Positions 1-6,659 of a stretch of 7,074 bases of DNA are shown here, piece after piece. A program made the position numbers and the translations under genes. Position 1 is the first letter of the stretch. Every line of letters starts with the position of its first letter. The notes under the pieces were generated by a model. It had not been told where the DNA came from. It searched no databases and saw nothing but the letters and a program-made list of their open reading frames with translations. The stretch comes from Rudaea sp. GTDB taxonomy: Bacteria; Pseudomonadota; Gammaproteobacteria; Xanthomonadales; Rhodanobacteraceae. Location of the stretch: positions 1-7,074 of the forward strand of contig JAICYA010000100.1 in NCBI GenBank assembly GCA_025934455.1. The letters run 5' to 3'.

Positions 1-57
1 CGCGCATCGTCTGACAGCGCCGGAACAGATTTCGCTTCAATAAACGGGAATAAATCC

Positions 58-2766
58 ATGTATTCAAAGAACAAGATCAGGCTGCTTGCCTTGGCGATCT
101 TGCTGGCTAGCGGCCTTGCCGTCGCAAGCACGGCGCCGGTATTCGCCGAGGGCCCAACCGCCACGGCGGAGCAATCCAACGTGTTGCGCGCGACCCTGGA
201 CAACGGCCTGCGCGTGGTGATCGTGAAGGATTCGCTGGCGCCGATGGTGACGACGCAAATTACCTACATGGCCGGCAGCTACGAGACGCCGATGGGCTAT
301 CCCGGCACCGCGCACGCGCTCGAACACATGCTGTTCCGCGACAGCAAGGGATTGTCCGGCGCGCAATTGAACGAGATGACCGGCAAGATGGGCGCCGAGA
401 ACAACGCCTTCACCACCAACGATGCCACCCAGTATTACTTCGTCGCGCCGGCGCAATATGTGGATTTGCTGCTGAAGATCGAGGCCACGCGCATGCGCGG
501 TGCGCAATTGTCCGACAAGGATTGGGGCCTGGAGAAAGGCGCGATCGAACAGGAAGTTTCGCGCGATATTTCCGATCCGGGCTACCTCGCCTTCACCGAT
601 GCCGAACGCGCGCTCTACGCCGGCACCGGCTACGCGGAAGACGCACTCGGCACGCGACCTTCATTCGACAAGACCACCGGCAAGATCCTGCAGGGCTTCT
701 ATGATTCCTGGTACGTGCCAAACAACGCCCTGCTCGTGATCGCCGGCGATGTCGACGCGCAGGCGACGCTGGCCAAGGTGAAGGAACTGTTCGGCCCGAT
801 TCCGCACCACGACACGCCCGCGCGCGCATCGGTGAAACTGGCCGCGTTCAAGCCGTCCACCATCGCCAAGACCACGCCGGACGCAACCGGCTCGGTGCAG
901 TTCATGTATCGCATGCCGGGCATGAAATCCAGGGATAACGCCGCTGCGCAAGTATTGATGGACGTGCTGACCAATCCGCGCAGCAATCTGTCCGAGCTCG
1001 CCGCGCAGGGCAAGGTGCTTTCGGCCGACGCCGGCGTGCAGCCCTTCAGCCACGGCGGCATCGGTATCGTCGAAGTCGGCTTTCCGAAAGGCGGCGATTC
1101 GGCGAAAGCGCAAAAACACCTGGATGACGTCGTCGCCGATCTGCTCAAGAACGGCGTGTCGCCGGATCTGGTCGAAGCGGCCAAGCGTTCGGAGCTCGCT
1201 CAGGCCGAATTCAAGAAAAACAGCGCCGTGGAACTGGCCAGTGCCTGGTCGTCGGCGCTGGCCTGGCAAGGCCTGGATTCGCCGGATCAGGCCGAACAGC
1301 AGATCCGCGACGTCAGCGCCGCCGACGTCGACCGGGTGGCGCGCGAATTTCTGAAACCCGACAGCCGCGTCATCGTGGTGCTGACGCCAGACCCGAACGG
1401 CAAGCGCCCGCCGAACAGCCAGGGCTTCGGCGGCACCGAGAAATTCGGCAGCGACGACAAGCTCGACGTGCCGCTTCCCGAATGGGCGAACACGGCGCTG
1501 GCCAGGCTCGAAATGCCGCACTGGACGCTGGCTCCCGTGTCGATGAAGCTCGACAACGGCATCACCCTGATCGTGCAGCCCGAATCCGTGAGCAAGACGG
1601 TCACCCTGGTCGGCCACGTCGACCATGACGCCAAGTTGCAGGAGCCCGCCGGCAAGGACGGCGTCGGCCGCCTGCTCGCGGCGCTGTTCGACTACGGCAC
1701 CACGACGCTCGACCGTACCGCCTTCCACAAGGCGCTGGATGAAATCGCCGCGACCGAATCGGCCGGCGACGATTTCAAGCTTGCCGTGCCGACCGCCGGT
1801 TTCGAGCGCGGCATGCAATTGCTGGCCGACAACGAGTTGCATCCGGCATTGCCGCAATCCGCATTCGACGTGCAGCAAAAAACCCTATCGCGTACGCTCG
1901 CCGGCGAAATGCAATCGCCGCGCTACAAGATGTTTCGCGCCCTCAGCAAGGGCTTGCTTCCGGCGGGCGATCCGGGCCTGCGCGAAGCGACGCCTGCGAG
2001 CGTCGACAAGTTGAACCTGGCCGACGCAAAAGCGTACCTGGCGCAAACCTACCGGCCAGACCTGACCACGATCGCGATCGTCGGCGACATCGCGCCAGAC
2101 ACGGCTAGGGCCGCGGTCGAGAAATATTTCGGCGGCTGGAAGGCGAGCGGGCCGAAGCCCGATGTGATTCCCAAACCCGTACCGCTCAATCCCGCCGGCT
2201 ACACGGTGGTGCCGAACGCGTATGCCTCGCAGGATCAAGTGCTGATGGGCCACATGCTCGACGTCAATCTGGCCAACCCTGACCGTTACGCCCTGAAGCT
2301 GGCCAACGACGTACTCGGCGGCAACGGTTTCGCCTCGCGCCTGATGGCGGATATCCGCGTCAAGCACGGCTATGCCTACGGTGCGAGTTCGGGCATGAAC
2401 ATCGACCGCTCACGCTCGGTGTTCTACGTCTACTACGGCAGCGATCCGGACAAGGTGGCGCCGGTCGACGCGCTGGTTTCGGCAAATATCAAGGCGCTGC
2501 AGGACACGCCGATCAAGGCCGACGAACTGACCAACGCACGCCAATTCCAGATCCGCTCGATTCCGCTGGGGGTTTCCAGCGTCGACGGCATCGCCCGCTC
2601 GCTGCTCTCATGGAGCTGGCATGGCGAGCCGCTGGACCAACCGATGGTCGCGGCCAAGTACTACCTCGACCTCACCGCAGAACAGGTTCAGGACGCCTGC
2701 AAGAAATACCTGAAGCCGAAAAACCTGGTCCAGGTGGTGCAGGGTCCGGCGCCCAAGAAGCACTGA
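58..2766 (+). CDS. Secreted two-half M16 (pitrilysin/insulinase-type) zinc metallopeptidase
   Basis: Predicted periplasmic zinc endopeptidase, 902 residues, complete. Residues 1-30 form a Sec signal peptide: K4, K6 and R8, then a hydrophobic stretch, then a signal-peptidase I site after VFA (28-30). There is no lipobox cysteine. The mature chain shows the M16 four-domain plan. The first half starts near LDNGL (47-51) and carries the inverted zinc motif HALEH (H86, E89, H90). The third ligand is E166, 76 residues after H90, with the auxiliary glutamate E159 seven residues before it. FY...YVPNN (214-223) opens the next domain. The second half restarts at LDNGI (498-502), but its HxxEH position reads GRLLA (537-541), so it binds no zinc. 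It keeps the R767/Y774 pair (SRL...DIR...GYAY) typical of the last M16 domain. The ATG at 58 is preceded by GGGAA (46-50) at 7-base spacing. Bases 1-57 hold no gene. Substrate is unknown; PqqL-like proteases are the nearest familiar architecture. The family call is firm, the substrate is not. Confidence 0.93.
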   Translation: MYSKNKIRLLALAILLASGLAVASTAPVFAEGPTATAEQSNVLRATLDNGLRVVIVKDSLAPMVTTQITYMAGSYETPMGYPGTAHALEHMLFRDSKGLSGAQLNEMTGKMGAENNAFTTNDATQYYFVAPAQYVDLLLKIEATRMRGAQLSDKDWGLEKGAIEQEVSRDISDPGYLAFTDAERALYAGTGYAEDALGTRPSFDKTTGKILQGFYDSWYVPNNALLVIAGDVDAQATLAKVKELFGPIPHHDTPARASVKLAAFKPSTIAKTTPDATGSVQFMYRMPGMKSRDNAAAQVLMDVLTNPRSNLSELAAQGKVLSADAGVQPFSHGGIGIVEVGFPKGGDSAKAQKHLDDVVADLLKNGVSPDLVEAAKRSELAQAEFKKNSAVELASAWSSALAWQGLDSPDQAEQQIRDVSAADVDRVAREFLKPDSRVIVVLTPDPNGKRPPNSQGFGGTEKFGSDDKLDVPLPEWANTALARLEMPHWTLAPVSMKLDNGITLIVQPESVSKTVTLVGHVDHDAKLQEPAGKDGVGRLLAALFDYGTTTLDRTAFHKALDEIAATESAGDDFKLAVPTAGFERGMQLLADNELHPALPQSAFDVQQKTLSRTLAGEMQSPRYKMFRALSKGLLPAGDPGLREATPASVDKLNLADAKAYLAQTYRPDLTTIAIVGDIAPDTARAAVEKYFGGWKASGPKPDVIPKPVPLNPAGYTVVPNAYASQDQVLMGHMLDVNLANPDRYALKLANDVLGGNGFASRLMADIRVKHGYAYGASSGMNIDRSRSVFYVYYGSDPDKVAPVDALVSANIKALQDTPIKADELTNARQFQIRSIPLGVSSVDGIARSLLSWSWHGEPLDQPMVAAKYYLDLTAEQVQDACKKYLKPKNLVQVVQGPAPKKH

Positions 2767-2779
2767 AGCTGCGATCCAT

Positions 2780-2805
2780 GCAATCCGGCCGATGGGCAGG
2801 ATTGC
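2780..2805. terminator. Hairpin between convergent genes, possible bidirectional terminator
   Basis: GCAATCC (2780-2786) and GGATTGC (2799-2805) form a perfect 7-bp stem. Inside it, GCC (2788-2790) can pair with GGC (2795-2797) around a GATG loop, after one G/A mismatch. It starts 14 bases after the stop codon of the peptidase gene and abuts the stop codon of the convergent cyclase gene. On the + strand it is followed by TTATTCC, a poor U-tract, and on the - strand there is no U-tract. It is therefore not a textbook intrinsic terminator. Its position between convergent genes is the main argument for a transcription-ending or mRNA 3'-end role. Confidence 0.45.
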
Positions 2806-3708
2806 TTATTCCCCGCACTGGAAATAGACGACGTGATCGGGATTGAGCCCGACAGTTTGGCCCAGGCTGATCGAGCCAGTCTTGCGCAGGTGCACCTCGT
2901 CGCGGTGCAGGCGCAACTCGTCGTCGTCGCCCAACTTGACCCAGGTGCCGTTGGTCGAGCGGTCTGAAATCATGAAATAGCCGCGCTTGTATTCGATCAT
3001 GGCGTGGTTGCGCGATACCCATTCGGCATCCACGCACAGGCTGCTCGCCGCGTCGCGGCCCAGCGTGAACGGGGGCGATAGCGCGTCCAGTTCCAGCACC
3101 TGGCCACGGTAGCGCAGCAGCAGCTTGGCCGCCGCAGGCTGGCCGGAAGCATCCAGACTGATTGCGCGCTGCACCATGGTCACGTTCGAGGTGTCTTCCT
3201 GCCACTGCACGTCGACGATGTCGATCGGGTGCTGCTTGCCGGCCACGCGCGCCTGCCCGACCGCGCGCGTGTGCAGCATGCCGACATTGGTCAGCATGGC
3301 GACCGTGCTCGCCGTGGTGATGATCTGCTCGCGCTTGGCCAGCGAGGCCATACGCGCAGCGGTGTTCACCGCGTCGCCGTAGACGTCGTTGTCCTCGACC
3401 AGGGTTTCGCCGTGGTGCAGGCCGATGCGGATCGCGAGCTTGTCTTTGGCGAAATTGACGTCGTGGGCGATGCGCTTTTGCATGTCCACGGCGCACAGCA
3501 GGCCCTGCATCGGGCCGGGATAGGTGCACATGATCTCGTCGCCGATGGTCTTGATCACGCGCCCGCCGTGACGCGCGGTGACTTCCGACAACGCACCCAG
3601 GATCGCCGCGACGAGGCGCCGCGCCTCGAGATCGCCACGCGTCTCGAACAGCTTGGTGCTGCCGCTGACGTCGGCAAAGAGTATGGTGAGGGGGTGGCTT
3701 TGGCTCAT
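2806..3708 (-). CDS. Class III adenylate/guanylate cyclase with C-terminal FHA domain
   Basis: Predicted soluble, cytoplasmic nucleotide cyclase of 300 residues; no signal peptide or membrane segment is seen. The cyclase domain spans about residues 5-165. Aligned with class III enzymes, all six canonical positions are present: metal-binding D13 (in FADVSGST) and D57 (in KTIGDE), 44 residues apart; base-selecting K53 and D108; and transition-state N115 and R119 in VYGDAVNTAAR. The K/D pair favours ATP, hence cAMP, but specificity is not certain. A linker leads to an FHA domain (about 197-285) with GR (217-218), SRNH (232-235) and STNGT (251-255), the usual phosphothreonine-binding signature. 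The gene is last in the - strand series, 58 bases after the E1 stop. The ATG at 3708 has no clear Shine-Dalgarno sequence upstream. It ends converging on the peptidase gene. A protein kinase partner would be expected from FHA biology, but none lies in the window. Confidence 0.92.
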   Translation of the reverse strand: MSQSHPLTILFADVSGSTKLFETRGDLEARRLVAAILGALSEVTARHGGRVIKTIGDEIMCTYPGPMQGLLCAVDMQKRIAHDVNFAKDKLAIRIGLHHGETLVEDNDVYGDAVNTAARMASLAKREQIITTASTVAMLTNVGMLHTRAVGQARVAGKQHPIDIVDVQWQEDTSNVTMVQRAISLDASGQPAAAKLLLRYRGQVLELDALSPPFTLGRDAASSLCVDAEWVSRNHAMIEYKRGYFMISDRSTNGTWVKLGDDDELRLHRDEVHLRKTGSISLGQTVGLNPDHVVYFQCGE

Positions 3709-3717
3709 CGCGACCCA

Positions 3718-3746
3718 AGTTTAGGCTATTCCGGCGACCGGCTCAA
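3718..3746 (-). promoter_or_regulatory. Weak sigma70-like promoter candidate before the cyclase gene
   Basis: In the 58-base gap after the E1 gene, the - strand reads TTGAGC (3746-3741), exactly 17 bases, then TAAACT (3723-3718). Each hexamer matches the sigma70 consensus at 4 of 6 positions. A start 6-7 bases downstream would fall at about 3711-3712, only a few bases before the ATG at 3708. The mRNA would then be nearly leaderless, which would fit the missing Shine-Dalgarno sequence. Matches this weak can occur by chance. Read-through from the E1 gene is the simpler explanation. Confidence 0.2.
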
Positions 3747-3766
3747 AGCCCCCGCGAAGCAATGCG

Positions 3767-6049
3767 TCACGCCAGTGTTTCGGCGGCGGCGACGATGTCC
3801 GCATCGCCCGGCAAAACCAGCAGCGCGGCGCCCGCCAACGGCGTGTAGGTGTCCGCGCCGACCACGCGACGAAGCGGTTTGGCGCCATGTCCTGCCTCGA
3901 CGATGGCAGTGATGATGCCCTCGCCCACGCCAGCCGAACGCCGGCCTTCGTCGACCACGAGGATGCGCGCGCATTCGCCGGCGTGGCGCGCTATCGCCGC
4001 TTCGTTGAGCGGCAGCAGCCAGCGCAGGTCAATGACGCGCACCTTCCAGCCTTTCCTGGCCTCGATTTCACGCGCCGCGCGCAGGCTCATCGGCACGCCA
4101 TTGCCGAAGGTGAAGATCACCAGGTCCTTGGCCGCCGGCGCGTAGACGCGCTCCTCGCCCAAGGTCAGGGCTTGGTCCGGCGCGGGATAGGCAAATTGCC
4201 ATTGTCCGTCGCCGGCGGCGTACAAATCCTTGGCCATGTACAGCGCAATGGGTTCGAGGAAGGCGCAGACGCGGCCATCGACCTTGGCCAACGCCATCAG
4301 CGTGCGCAGCATCATCGCCGCATCGTCGCCGCGCGAGGGACAACCGACCACGAGACCCGGGATGTCGCGCAGCGCCGTCACCGAATTGTCGTTGTGGAAA
4401 TGCCCGCCGAAGCCACGCTGGTAACCGAGCGAGGCGATGCGCATCACCATCGGGTTACGGTATTGGCCGTTGCTGAAGAATTGCAGCGACGCCGCCTCGC
4501 CACGGATCTGGTCGCAGGCGTTGTGGAAGTAGGCCAGATACTGGATTTCGGGAACCGGCAACATGCCCAAGTTCGCGAAGCCCTGCGCAAGTCCAAGAAT
4601 GATGGTCTCGTCGAGCAGGGTGTTGAACACGCGCGCGCCCTTGAACGCCTTGTGCAGGCCCTTCGTGACCGTGTAGACGCCACCTTTTTGGGCCACGTCC
4701 TCGCCGAACAGCAAGGCCTCGGGATACTTGCAAAACAGGTCGTGCAGGGCGTTGTTGATCTGGATCGCCAGGTGCCGCGGCGGCAATTTTTCCGGCAATT
4801 TTTCCGCCGACCCGAAAACGGCAAGACGCTTTTCCGCGCAATCCATGCGCCGGGCTTCAAGCGCGACCTGGTTCGGATGATATGGCGCCAATGGCGCCAT
4901 GACCTCGTGCAGGTCGGTCAGCTTGGGCCGACGGTCGGCTTCCTCGGCCGCAGCGAAACACTTCTTGCGGATGGCCTCGTAGCGTGCGAGCAGTTGTTCC
5001 TTCGTGTATACGCCGGCAACAAGCGCGATTGCCGCCGAGCGCAGCAGCGGATCGGTCGCCTCGACCGCCATCAATTCCTCGACGCTGCGCCATTCGATCT
5101 CGAAATCGGTGCCGGCGTGGCCCATGATGCGCGTGGTGCGCAGGTGCAGGAAGGTCGGCCGCCGCGTCGTGCGACAGTGGTGGATCGCGCGGGCCACGCC
5201 TTCGTAACCCGCCGCCAGATCGAGGCCGTCGGCGTAGAAATAATCCAGGTCCTTGCGGTCGCGGAAATTGTTCGCGACCCAGTCGTTCGGCGTCTTCACC
5301 GAGATGCCGATGCCGTTGTCCTCGCACACGAACAGCACGGGCGCCGGCAGTTTCTGGTAGGCCGTCCAGCCTGCGGCATTGAACGCAGTCTGAGCGGTCG
5401 CGTGATTGCTGGACGCGTCGCCGAACGAGCAGATCGCGATGGAATCGTCCGGAATCGGCAGCCTGTGGCCGATGCGCCGCGCCTGCTCGATCGCCACCGC
5501 CGTGCCGAACGCCTTGGGCAGGTGCGAGGCGATGGTGGAGGTTTGTGGCAACACCCACAACGGCTTGCTGCCCCACACCTTGTGCCGACCGCCCGAGGCC
5601 GGGTCATCCTTGCTCGCGGCGAAGGACAGCGCCGAATCCATGATTGGATCCATTCGCTTTCCATCAGAGCCGGGCAGCTTGCGGAAGCGCTCGGCCATGA
5701 ACGCGCCGCTGCGGTAATGCAGGAACGCCGGATCGGTGTGCCGGGTCAGGCGCGCGATCATGGCGTTGCCTTCGTGACCTGACGAGCCGATGGTGTAGAA
5801 CACCTTGTTTTGCACGCGCAGCACGCGCGCCATCAAATCCAGATGCCGCGAAATCAACTGCGAATCGAACAATTCCACGAAATCGCGCACGCTGCACAGG
5901 CTGCCCGTCAACACGGGTGCATCGGCAGGTGGCGCCTGCGTAACAGGGCCGGACCAGCCCTGCACGGACTCGATAAAGTTCTGATCGCACACTTCGGCGC
6001 GATTGAGGCTTTTGTGGCGGGCGGGAATGGAATTGGCGACTGCGTTCAT
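3767..6049 (-). CDS. Fused alpha+beta E1 component of a 2-oxoacid dehydrogenase (thiamine diphosphate dependent)
   Basis: One 760-residue chain joins E1-alpha and E1-beta, normally two proteins of about 330-410 residues. E1 decarboxylates a 2-oxoacid on thiamine diphosphate and passes the acyl group to the lipoyl arm of E2. After an N-terminal extension of about 50 residues, the alpha half (about 55-385) holds the cofactor motif starting at GDASSN (210-215) and ending at EDN (243-245; the usual NN reads DN). It also has the RIMGHAGTD loop (307-315) with conserved H311. The beta half (about 427-755) has FGEDVAQKGGVY (448-459), NTLLDE (476-481) with likely catalytic E481, DQIRGEAA (513-520), GGHFHND (548-554) with H552 near the usual active-site histidine, and a transketolase-like C-terminal domain. 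The start at 6049 has a strong GGAG 6 bases upstream. Branched-chain 2-oxoacids are the default substrate guess; pyruvate or 2-oxoadipate cannot be excluded. No E2 or E3 gene is in the window. Confidence 0.9.
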   Translation of the reverse strand: MNAVANSIPARHKSLNRAEVCDQNFIESVQGWSGPVTQAPPADAPVLTGSLCSVRDFVELFDSQLISRHLDLMARVLRVQNKVFYTIGSSGHEGNAMIARLTRHTDPAFLHYRSGAFMAERFRKLPGSDGKRMDPIMDSALSFAASKDDPASGGRHKVWGSKPLWVLPQTSTIASHLPKAFGTAVAIEQARRIGHRLPIPDDSIAICSFGDASSNHATAQTAFNAAGWTAYQKLPAPVLFVCEDNGIGISVKTPNDWVANNFRDRKDLDYFYADGLDLAAGYEGVARAIHHCRTTRRPTFLHLRTTRIMGHAGTDFEIEWRSVEELMAVEATDPLLRSAAIALVAGVYTKEQLLARYEAIRKKCFAAAEEADRRPKLTDLHEVMAPLAPYHPNQVALEARRMDCAEKRLAVFGSAEKLPEKLPPRHLAIQINNALHDLFCKYPEALLFGEDVAQKGGVYTVTKGLHKAFKGARVFNTLLDETIILGLAQGFANLGMLPVPEIQYLAYFHNACDQIRGEAASLQFFSNGQYRNPMVMRIASLGYQRGFGGHFHNDNSVTALRDIPGLVVGCPSRGDDAAMMLRTLMALAKVDGRVCAFLEPIALYMAKDLYAAGDGQWQFAYPAPDQALTLGEERVYAPAAKDLVIFTFGNGVPMSLRAAREIEARKGWKVRVIDLRWLLPLNEAAIARHAGECARILVVDEGRRSAGVGEGIITAIVEAGHGAKPLRRVVGADTYTPLAGAALLVLPGDADIVAAAETLA
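4781..4804. repeat. Perfect 12-bp tandem duplication in the E1 interdomain linker
   Basis: CGGCAATTTTTC occurs twice back to back (4781-4792 and 4793-4804). On the coding - strand it is GAAAAATTGCCG twice, giving EKLPEKLP at residues 416-423. It sits in the linker between the alpha half and the beta half of the fused E1 protein. The unit is a multiple of three, so gain or loss of a copy keeps the frame. The A/T-rich runs stand out from the GC-rich surroundings. Confidence 0.9.
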
Positions 6050-6055
6050 CTTCTT

Positions 6056-6059
6056 CTCC
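6056..6059 (-). promoter_or_regulatory. Strong ribosome binding site of the E1 gene
   Basis: The - strand reads GGAG (6059-6056), then AAGAAG, then ATG (6049-6047). This is a good Shine-Dalgarno core at 6-base spacing inside a purine-only stretch, and it fixes the E1 start. It touches the end of the REP-like stem at 6060, so folding of that stem could affect ribosome access. Confidence 0.75.
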
Positions 6060-6096
6060 CCCTCTCCCGCTGGCGGGAGAGGGATGGGGTGATGGT
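6060..6096. repeat. REP-like palindrome between the GNAT and E1 genes
   Basis: CCCTCTCCCGC (6060-6070) and GCGGGAGAGGG (6073-6083) are perfect 11-base inverted arms around TG, followed on the + strand by ATGGGGTGATGG (6084-6095). Palindromes of the form CCCTCTCCC-loop-GGGAGAGGG with a TGGGGTGA tail are, from general knowledge, dispersed intergenic elements in Xanthomonadales and other proteobacteria. This is the only copy seen in the window. There is no U-tract on either strand, so a classical terminator is unlikely. mRNA 3'-end protection of the upstream gcdH-GNAT message, or modulation of E1 translation, is possible. Confidence 0.75.
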
Positions 6097-6098
6097 GG

Positions 6099-6659
6099 TT
6101 ATCGGGACTTTCGCGCGAGCCATTCCTCGCGCGACTGGCCCCAGACGTCGACGATGTGATCGGCGTAGGGTTCCGGCAACGGCGACTGGCGCAGCAGGCG
6201 CGAACCGAGCCGCCGAGCCAGCGCCTGCGAAGGCGTGTTTTCCGGACTGATCGAATGGATCACTTCGGTCCAGCCAAGATTGGCAAACGCCCAGTCGATG
6301 GTCGCGACGGCGGCCTCGTGTGCATAACCCTTGCCCCAGGCGCTGCGCCGGAATGCCCAGCCGACTTCGGTACCGGGCCAACCTTCCGGAAACCATGGCC
6401 CGGCCTGACCCAGCCATTCGCCACTCGTCTTGTCGCAGACCGAGAACATGCCGAAGCCCTGCACCATCCACGCGCCGGGCATCTGCAGGAATTTGCGCCA
6501 GGCCGCCGCACGCGGCAGCGCGCCACCGATATGGCGCGCGGCTTCCTCGTCGGCATGCAATTCGACGTAGCCGTCGAAATCCTCGATGCGCGGCAGGCGC
6601 AGGATCAGGCGCTCGGTTTCGATGCGTGGCTGATCCATGTTGGGACGGTCAGAACGCAT
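6099..6659 (-). CDS. GNAT-family N-acetyltransferase (RimJ/RimL type)
   Basis: Predicted cytoplasmic acetyltransferase that moves an acetyl group from acetyl-CoA to an amine. The 186-residue length is typical. The usual RimJ/RimL-type opening IETERLILR is at 13-21. The acetyl-CoA binding loop is WGKGYAHEAA (108-117), following VGWAF. The late ENTPSQALARRLG (140-152) corresponds to the family's N..S..v..klG motif. The substrate (ribosomal protein N-terminus, small amine, antibiotic or other) cannot be read from sequence. The ATG at 6659 overlaps the 3' end of gcdH by 11 bases, with GAGGTGA about 9 bases upstream, which suggests translational coupling. A second in-frame ATG at 6638 would give a start closer to that of many relatives, but it has no visible ribosome site. 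The stop is 49 bases before the E1 start, with the REP-like element between. Confidence 0.88.
   Translation of the reverse strand: MRSDRPNMDQPRIETERLILRLPRIEDFDGYVELHADEEAARHIGGALPRAAAWRKFLQMPGAWMVQGFGMFSVCDKTSGEWLGQAGPWFPEGWPGTEVGWAFRRSAWGKGYAHEAAVATIDWAFANLGWTEVIHSISPENTPSQALARRLGSRLLRQSPLPEPYADHIVDVWGQSREEWLARKSR

Noticed and set aside
1..14. Possible last codons of an upstream + strand gene ending in TGA at 12-14
   Set aside because: Only three codons would be visible, which is too little to support a gene.
11..41. CTGACA (11-16) and TTCAAT (36-41) as a promoter for the peptidase gene
   Set aside because: The first hexamer is good (5 of 6), but the spacing is 19 bases and the predicted start near 48 would fall inside the GGGAA ribosome site. 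The true promoter probably lies left of the window or is not recognisable.
661..1878. A 405-codon open frame on the - strand inside the peptidase gene
   Set aside because: It is antisense to the M16 gene, has no family motifs, and its composition is that of a GC-rich shadow frame.
2672..3718. A longer 348-codon - strand frame overlapping the cyclase gene
   Set aside because: It is a different frame of the same DNA, with R/P/A/H-rich nonsense translation. The 300-residue frame carries every cyclase and FHA motif.
3741..3750. A short GGCT-TTG-AGCC stem after the E1 stop as a terminator
   Set aside because: It has only four base pairs, a three-base loop and no U-tract on the - strand.
4882..4900. 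ATGGCGCCA followed by the palindrome ATGGCGCCAT
   Set aside because: It lies inside the E1 coding region and is explained by the protein repeat MAPLAP; there is no sign of a regulatory role.
3887..5782. A 631-codon open frame on the + strand, opposite the E1 gene
   Set aside because: It lies wholly antisense to a gene with clear thiamine-enzyme motifs. Its translation is rich in R, Q, H, V and A with no recognisable domain, as expected for the shadow of a high-GC gene.
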